Source: Methanomicrobia archaeon LH_S13 (lineage in GTDB: Archaea > Halobacteriota > Syntropharchaeia > Alkanophagales > Methanospirareceae). Taken from it: a stretch of 7,975 nt of DNA. How positions within the stretch are numbered: the stretch's first letter is position 1; every line of letters begins with the position of its first letter. The stretch is from the NCBI GenBank assembly GCA_023659785.1, contig JAGXOR010000053.1, positions 1 through 7,975 of the forward strand. Direction: 5' to 3'. Both the position numbers and the translations under genes were made by a program. The notes beneath the pieces are model-generated. The model did not search any database, was not told the origin of the DNA, and was given only the letters and a program-made list of their open reading frames with translations. This document shows, one piece after another, positions 5,117 to 7,975 of this stretch.

Positions 5117-7065
5117 CTTCCTCCTCTCCTTCTATTCTTCTTCCCTTTTCTTATCTCCCTCTCCTCTTCAGGTACCGGAGGCGGAACTGGCACACCCGAT
5201 ATTTTCGTCACTGCTCCTACCTTTGGCGGACAAACATCAAAGCAGATCCCACACTTTACGCATTTTGACTGGTCTATCACGTGTGTTTTATTTTTCTCTC
5301 CTTCTATTGCACCCTCGGGACAATTCTTCAGACACTTCAAACAGGCTATGCACTTCTCTGGGTCTATATAATACGAAATCAAGTCCTTACAAACCAGCGC
5401 TGGGCATCTTTTCTCCTTTATATGCGCTTCATATTCATCACCGAAATACCGGATGGTACTCAAGACAGGATTGGCGGCTGTCGTTCCCAATGCGCACAGT
5501 GATGCTTTTTTCATCACCCCCGCAATTTCTTTGAGCAGCTCAATATCACCCTCTTTTCCTCTTCCTGCAACTATATCCTCCAATATCTCACGCATGTGTT
5601 TTAAGCCCTCTCTGCATGGTATGCACTTGCCACACGATTCATCACAGAGGAAATCCACGAAGTAGCGTGCTAAATCCACGATGCATGTGTCCTCATCCAT
5701 AACAATCATGCCACCAGAGCCCATCATCGAACCCAACTTCGTGAGTTCATCGAAATCAACAGGAGTGTCGAGATATTGCTCAGGAATTATTCCGCCTGAT
5801 GGACCACCAGTTTGCACACCTTTAAATTTCTTACCACCCCCAATTCCTCCTCCTATTTTATATATGATGTCACGCAGCGTCGTTCCCATTGGCACTTCCA
5901 CTAAACCCGTATTGTTTACCTTACCCACCAGCGAGAATATCTTTGTTCCCTTGCTGCCCTCGGTGCCAATCGAGGTGAACCAATCGGCTCCTTTTTCTAA
6001 TATTAGTGGTACAGTTGCGTATGTCTCTACATTATTCAAATTGCTCGGTTTATCCCAGACACCTCTTTCCGAAGTGTGTATGTATTTAGGTCTGGGCTCT
6101 CCTACTTTCCCTTCTATCGCATTCATCAACGCACTTGATTCGCCAGAGACGAAAGCTCCTGCACCTCTATGTACTTTCACATCGAACTCGAATCCCGAGC
6201 CCAGTATGTCCTCTCCAAGTAAGCCATATTCCTTTGCTTGTTCGAGTGCAATCGCAAGATTACTCACCGCCAGTGGATACTCCTGACGCACGTAAACGAA
6301 TCCCAGGTGAGCACCGATGACATAAGCAGCGATAGTTAAACCCTCAAGAACCCGGTGTGGATTCCCTTCCATGATTGACCGGTCCATATAGGCTCCCGGG
6401 TCGCCTTCATCACAATTGACTATCACGTATTTCGGTTCGCCGGAAGCATTCCGGGTAGTCTCCCATTTTCGTCCTGTGGGAAAACCACCACCGCCCCTAC
6501 CGCGCAAATTCGCGCGCTTCATTTCTTCAAGCACCTCTTCCGGTGTCATCTCATGCAATACCATAGCTAATGCTCGATATCCACCAAGTGCGATATAATC
6601 TTCTATATTTGTCGGGTCAATCCTGAGATTATCACCAAAGACAAGCCGGGTTTGATACTTATAGAACGGAATATCATGCTCATGGACCATTCGTTCGCCT
6701 GTCTCGGAATTGAAATAAAGCAATCTGTCAATGATTTGCTTTTCTTTTATTGTCTTGGAGATAATTTCAGGCACATCTTCAGGCGTTACGTTGAGATAGC
6801 ATATCTCTTCGGGATAAATGACAATGATAGGTCCTCGCTCGCAAAAGCCATGACAGCCCGTCCTCCGGACTCCTACCTTCTCCGTTAAGTCTTGTTTCTT
6901 CAACTCCGCTTCTATTGCAGCAGCCACGTCATCACTCCCGGTGGCATGACATGCCGTTCCTGAACAGAGCGTGATGAAGGGCATATTCAAGTCACGCTGT
7001 CCTACTATCTTACGTCTCAGCTGGTTCAAGTCATCTTTTGAGTTTAATCTTGGCATTTCCTCCAT
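5107..7065 (-). CDS. nuoF: NuoF/HydB/HndC-type flavin and iron-sulfur diaphorase subunit
   Basis: The 652-residue protein has the extended architecture of HydB/HndC subunits of soluble hydrogenases. It starts with a thioredoxin-like [2Fe-2S] domain (Cys34, Cys39 in CSGTAC; Cys71, Cys75 in GCHGFC). The FMN/NAD(P) domain follows, with LRGRGGGGFPTGRKW (187-201), NCDEGDPGAYMDR (217-229) and GAGAFVSGESSAL (301-313). The [4Fe-4S] cluster domain has SCGKCIPCREG (Cys478, 481, 484) and Cys524 in SLCALG. At the C-terminus a 2x[4Fe-4S] ferredoxin uses Cys572-575-578-582 and Cys602-605-608-612. His548, Cys554 and Cys559 (HIKEKRCPALVC) match the zinc-site region of HydB. The second Glu of the usual GEETAL nucleotide motif is Ser (GESSAL). 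The tail after 625 is Pro-rich, then Arg/Lys-rich. It probably passes electrons between NAD(P)H and partner clusters. Start: ATG 7065 or the in-frame ATG 7056. Confidence 0.93.
   Translation of the reverse strand: MEEMPRLNSKDDLNQLRRKIVGQRDLNMPFITLCSGTACHATGSDDVAAAIEAELKKQDLTEKVGVRRTGCHGFCERGPIIVIYPEEICYLNVTPEDVPEIISKTIKEKQIIDRLLYFNSETGERMVHEHDIPFYKYQTRLVFGDNLRIDPTNIEDYIALGGYRALAMVLHEMTPEEVLEEMKRANLRGRGGGGFPTGRKWETTRNASGEPKYVIVNCDEGDPGAYMDRSIMEGNPHRVLEGLTIAAYVIGAHLGFVYVRQEYPLAVSNLAIALEQAKEYGLLGEDILGSGFEFDVKVHRGAGAFVSGESSALMNAIEGKVGEPRPKYIHTSERGVWDKPSNLNNVETYATVPLILEKGADWFTSIGTEGSKGTKIFSLVGKVNNTGLVEVPMGTTLRDIIYKIGGGIGGGKKFKGVQTGGPSGGIIPEQYLDTPVDFDELTKLGSMMGSGGMIVMDEDTCIVDLARYFVDFLCDESCGKCIPCREGLKHMREILEDIVAGRGKEGDIELLKEIAGVMKKASLCALGTTAANPVLSTIRYFGDEYEAHIKEKRCPALVCKDLISYYIDPEKCIACLKCLKNCPEGAIEGEKNKTHVIDQSKCVKCGICFDVCPPKVGAVTKISGVPVPPPVPEEEREIRKGKKNRRRGGRWQ
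5117..5130 (-). promoter_or_regulatory. Ribosome binding site of the NuoG-FrhB fusion gene
   Basis: The minus strand reads AGGAGAGGAGGAAG immediately before the ATG at 5116. GGAG at 5126-5129 has 9-nt spacing, and the closer GGAGG offers a second register. The site lies within the last codons of the upstream nuoF-like gene, which supports translational coupling and fixes the start. Confidence 0.75.
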
Positions 7066-7075
7066 CCCTCCCTCA
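7066..7075 (-). promoter_or_regulatory. Ribosome binding site of the nuoF-like gene, start ambiguous
   Basis: TGAGGGAGGG directly precedes the ATG at 7065. For that ATG only the distal GAGG has useful spacing (about 5 nt). For the in-frame ATG at 7056 the GGGAGGG block has about 9-nt spacing, which is closer to optimal. The protein may therefore begin MPRLNS, three residues later than annotated. The gap to the upstream nuoE-like stop is 11 bp. Confidence 0.55.
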
Positions 7076-7076
7076 T

Positions 7077-7538
7077 TTATTCATACTGTTCTAAAATATC
7101 CTTCACCTTTACCGGTGTAACCTTACCGTGATACTTCCCATCTACCACTATCACCGGTCCCATTGCACAACAACCAAGACAGTTTACTCGCCTCAGGCTG
7201 AACCTCATGTCGGGCGTTGTTGCTCCCTCTTTTATTTTCAGATTCTCTTCCACCCTATCCATAATCTTCGGTGCGCCTCGTATCTGACAGGCAGTGCCCA
7301 GACAAACCTGGATTATATGGCGACCGACAGGCTTCAAACTCATCGCTTTATAGAAAGTAGCTATTCGGTATATCTGGCTTTTCGGGATTCGCATCTTATC
7401 GCTTATTCGTGCAATCGCTTCCGGGGATATCCAGTAAAACTCGTTTTGTATATCAAGCAACAGCTGAATTAAAACCCCTTCCTCCCCCTTATACCTATCT
7501 ATTATCTCATCTACTCCCTTCAGGTCTATTTCTGCCAT
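7077..7538 (-). CDS. nuoE: NuoE/HydC/HndA-type [2Fe-2S] subunit
   Basis: This is the thioredoxin-fold [2Fe-2S] partner of NuoF-type flavoproteins. The 153-residue length is normal. An N-terminal helical bundle (about 1-70) contains YWISPEAIARISDKM and IYRIATFYKAMSL, a strongly conserved family segment. The C-terminal ferredoxin fold has cluster ligands Cys79 and Cys84 (CLGTAC) and Cys120 and Cys124 (NCLGCC); Cys123 is an additional cysteine between the usual ligands. VVDGKYHGKVTPVKVKDIL closes the protein. It is the first gene of a three-gene operon with the nuoF-like and NuoG-FrhB genes. The start at 7538 is supported by an excellent ribosome binding site. In HydABC-type enzymes this subunit supports the flavin site in NAD(P) chemistry and, in bifurcating members, takes part in gating; which applies here cannot be told from sequence. 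Confidence 0.95.
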   Translation of the reverse strand: MAEIDLKGVDEIIDRYKGEEGVLIQLLLDIQNEFYWISPEAIARISDKMRIPKSQIYRIATFYKAMSLKPVGRHIIQVCLGTACQIRGAPKIMDRVEENLKIKEGATTPDMRFSLRRVNCLGCCAMGPVIVVDGKYHGKVTPVKVKDILEQYE

Positions 7539-7550
7539 TCACCTCCTCCC
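7539..7550 (-). promoter_or_regulatory. Ribosome binding site of the nuoE-like gene
   Basis: The minus strand reads GGGAGGAGGTGA immediately before the ATG at 7538. It contains a full GGAGGTGA match to the archaeal anti-Shine-Dalgarno directly adjacent to the start, and an upstream GGAG with 7-nt spacing. It is the strongest such site in the window and suggests high translation of the redox operon. Confidence 0.8.
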
Positions 7551-7616
7551 CTTTATTCCACTCGAATTGCGGGTATCCTGCCATCATGTTAATTTCTACT
7601 TACACCTCCGTAACCC

Positions 7617-7627
7617 ATATTTATATC
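7617..7627 (-). promoter_or_regulatory. Putative TATA box of the nuoE-nuoF-fusion operon
   Basis: The minus strand reads GATATAAATAT, a good archaeal TATA-like element about 80 bp upstream of the nuoE-like ATG. A start site about 25 nt downstream would fall near 7590-7598 and give a leader of about 55 nt, consistent with use of a strong Shine-Dalgarno. The element is nearly symmetric, so it might also serve the plus strand. The BRE cannot be assigned confidently. Confidence 0.45.
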
Positions 7628-7783
7628 ATCACATAAAAATTTTTCTATTTTTTTTCTCTTATGGAAATTCGGGAAAGGAACTGGCAGCGAGAAGATTGGA
7701 TAAATTACACGAGTTATTTTTCCCAGCTACAAAGAATTTTTTGCAGCATCAGATAACAAACCGAGTAGATACAGTAAGGTTAT

Positions 7784-7811
7784 GAGTTTTGAGTCTTTTG
7801 TTTCAAAACTC
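7784..7811. repeat. Hairpin 1 of a cluster: 9-bp perfect inverted repeat
   Basis: GAGTTTTGA (7784-7792) and TCAAAACTC (7803-7811) pair perfectly around a 10-nt loop. No T-run follows on either side, so it does not look like a simple terminator. Confidence 0.75.
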
Positions 7812-7814
7812 TTC

Positions 7815-7843
7815 ATGCGATCCTACCAAATATTACATCGCAT
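7815..7843. repeat. Hairpin 2 of a cluster: 7-bp perfect inverted repeat
   Basis: ATGCGAT (7815-7821) and ATCGCAT (7837-7843) pair perfectly around a 15-nt loop. It begins 3 nt after hairpin 1. Its loop contains the TAG stop (7823-7825) of the minus-strand open frame that enters from the window edge. Confidence 0.65.
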
Positions 7844-7975
7844 TGGGTGTAACCCTACACCCTCTATCCCATCCGCCTCTGCTTTCACAAAAGCTTTTGG
7901 GACTGCTTTTCCTCGTTCTACTTCACGATATTGGCTACTGGTGCTTCGGCTCCTTTTAAAAGCCGGCTTGCCAAT
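7823..7975 (-). CDS. Unidentified C-terminal open frame running in from the right edge
   Basis: A minus-strand frame is open from the window edge for 50 codons to TAG at 7823-7825. It is rich in Lys, Arg, Glu and Ala (for example REVERGKAVPKAFVKAEADG). I recognise no family. It may be the tail of a transposon-encoded protein, since its 3' end folds into hairpins as tnpB ends do. It may also be a chance open frame, because an overlapping plus-strand frame from ATG 7815 is also open to the edge. There is too little sequence to decide. Confidence 0.25.
   Translation of the reverse strand: MGKPAFKRSRSTSSQYREVERGKAVPKAFVKAEADGIEGVGLHPMRCNIW
7845..7862. repeat. Hairpin 3 of a cluster: 7-bp perfect stem with 4-nt loop
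   Basis: GGGTGTA (7845-7851) and TACACCC (7856-7862) form a G+C-rich 7-bp stem with an ACCC loop, one base after hairpin 2. Compact hairpins of this kind are common at ends of IS200/IS605-like elements and in structured RNAs. Confidence 0.7.
7930..7975. repeat. Edge inverted repeat enclosing a TTCG-loop hairpin
   Basis: ATTGGC (7930-7935) and GCCAAT (7970-7975) are perfect 6-bp inverted repeats reaching the last base. Between them GGTGC-TTCG-GCTCC (7940-7953) forms a short stem, with one T/T mismatch, capped by a C(TTCG)G tetraloop. TTTT follows on the plus strand. The structure may continue beyond the window. It could be part of an RNA or a plus-strand terminator. Confidence 0.4.

Larger units (their letters stand above)
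7551..7822. other. Gene-poor stretch upstream of the redox operon
   Basis: Apart from the operon promoter and leader, no convincing gene is seen. Candidates are weak. A minus-strand 26-codon frame from ATG 7585-7587 overlaps the nuoE-like start. A plus-strand 31-codon frame from ATG 7661 begins MEIRERNWQREDW but has no ribosome binding site and follows a T-rich run. Another plus frame (about 7660-7785) reads KELAARRLDKLHELFF and looks protein-like, but it lacks a start codon near that stretch. The last could be a decayed gene fragment. Confidence 0.5.

Noticed and set aside
5019..6320. Long plus-strand open frames across the NuoF-like and fusion genes
   Set aside because: They lie antisense to well-supported genes, show the low-complexity Ser/Pro/Leu composition of antisense frames and match no family.
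3707..7538. Reading the operon as part of membrane complex I (Nuo/Fpo)
   Set aside because: No membrane subunits (NuoA, H, J-N) or NuoB/C/D/I are present, and the third subunit carries an FrhB domain in the place of the NuoG C-terminal domain. A soluble HydABC-like complex fits better.
7567..7785. Plus-strand frame starting at TTG 7567
   Set aside because: It crosses the operon promoter and a T-rich run, has no ribosome site, and only its end (KELAARRLDKLHELFF) looks protein-like. At most it is a decayed fragment.
7784..7811. Simple rho-independent-type terminator
   Set aside because: The A+T-rich stem has no following T-run on either strand, and no gene ends just upstream in a matching orientation.
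7784..7862. CRISPR array
   Set aside because: The inverted repeats differ from each other and there are no direct repeats with regular spacers.

Overview
The window looks archaeal. It carries a stand-alone Kae1 of the KEOPS tRNA-modification complex, an archaeal-type RNA 3'-phosphate cyclase, a CooC-type nickel-insertion ATPase and a protein with a coenzyme F420-binding FrhB domain. Ribosome binding sites match the archaeal GGAGGTGA type, and an archaeal TATA-like box lies upstream of the redox operon. F420 plus CooC (implying a Ni-CODH elsewhere) plus Nuo-like redox modules fits a methanogen-related or methane/alkane-oxidising euryarchaeon, for example the ANME-1/Syntrophoarchaeia sphere or Archaeoglobi. 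The lineage is inferred from gene content only.

Layout: (1) Bases 1-51 hold what looks like the extreme 3' end of an IS200/IS605-type element (tnpB tail plus hairpin), abutting the end of rtcA. (2) Bases 52-1847, minus strand: a two-gene unit, a glycerophosphodiester phosphodiesterase followed by rtcA, joined by an ATGA stop/start overlap. (3) A 36-bp divergent gap at 1848-1883. (4) Bases 1884-3643, plus strand: kae1 and cooC overlapping by 25 bp. (5) A 63-bp convergent gap at 3644-3706. (6) Bases 3707-7538, minus strand: a tightly packed three-gene operon transcribed nuoE-like, nuoF-like, then a fusion of a NuoG/HoxU-type iron-sulfur front half with an FrhB-type F420 domain. (7) Bases 7551-7975: the operon promoter, then a gene-poor stretch with a run of perfect inverted repeats and an unidentified open frame leaving the window.

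The main system is the minus-strand redox operon. NuoE ([2Fe-2S]), NuoF (FMN, NAD(P)-site fold, N-terminal [2Fe-2S] and C-terminal 2x[4Fe-4S]) and the fusion ([2Fe-2S], 2x[4Fe-4S], FrhB flavin/F420 domain) reproduce the HydABC/HndABCD diaphorase layout, with the F420 module in the place occupied by the [FeFe]-hydrogenase domain in HydA. The simplest reading is a soluble F420H2:NAD(P) oxidoreductase. The HydB-like features of NuoF leave open a ferredoxin-linked, electron-bifurcating or confurcating enzyme. The neighbouring CooC suggests, but does not prove, a link to CO/acetyl-CoA metabolism. The other genes are RNA and lipid housekeeping functions.
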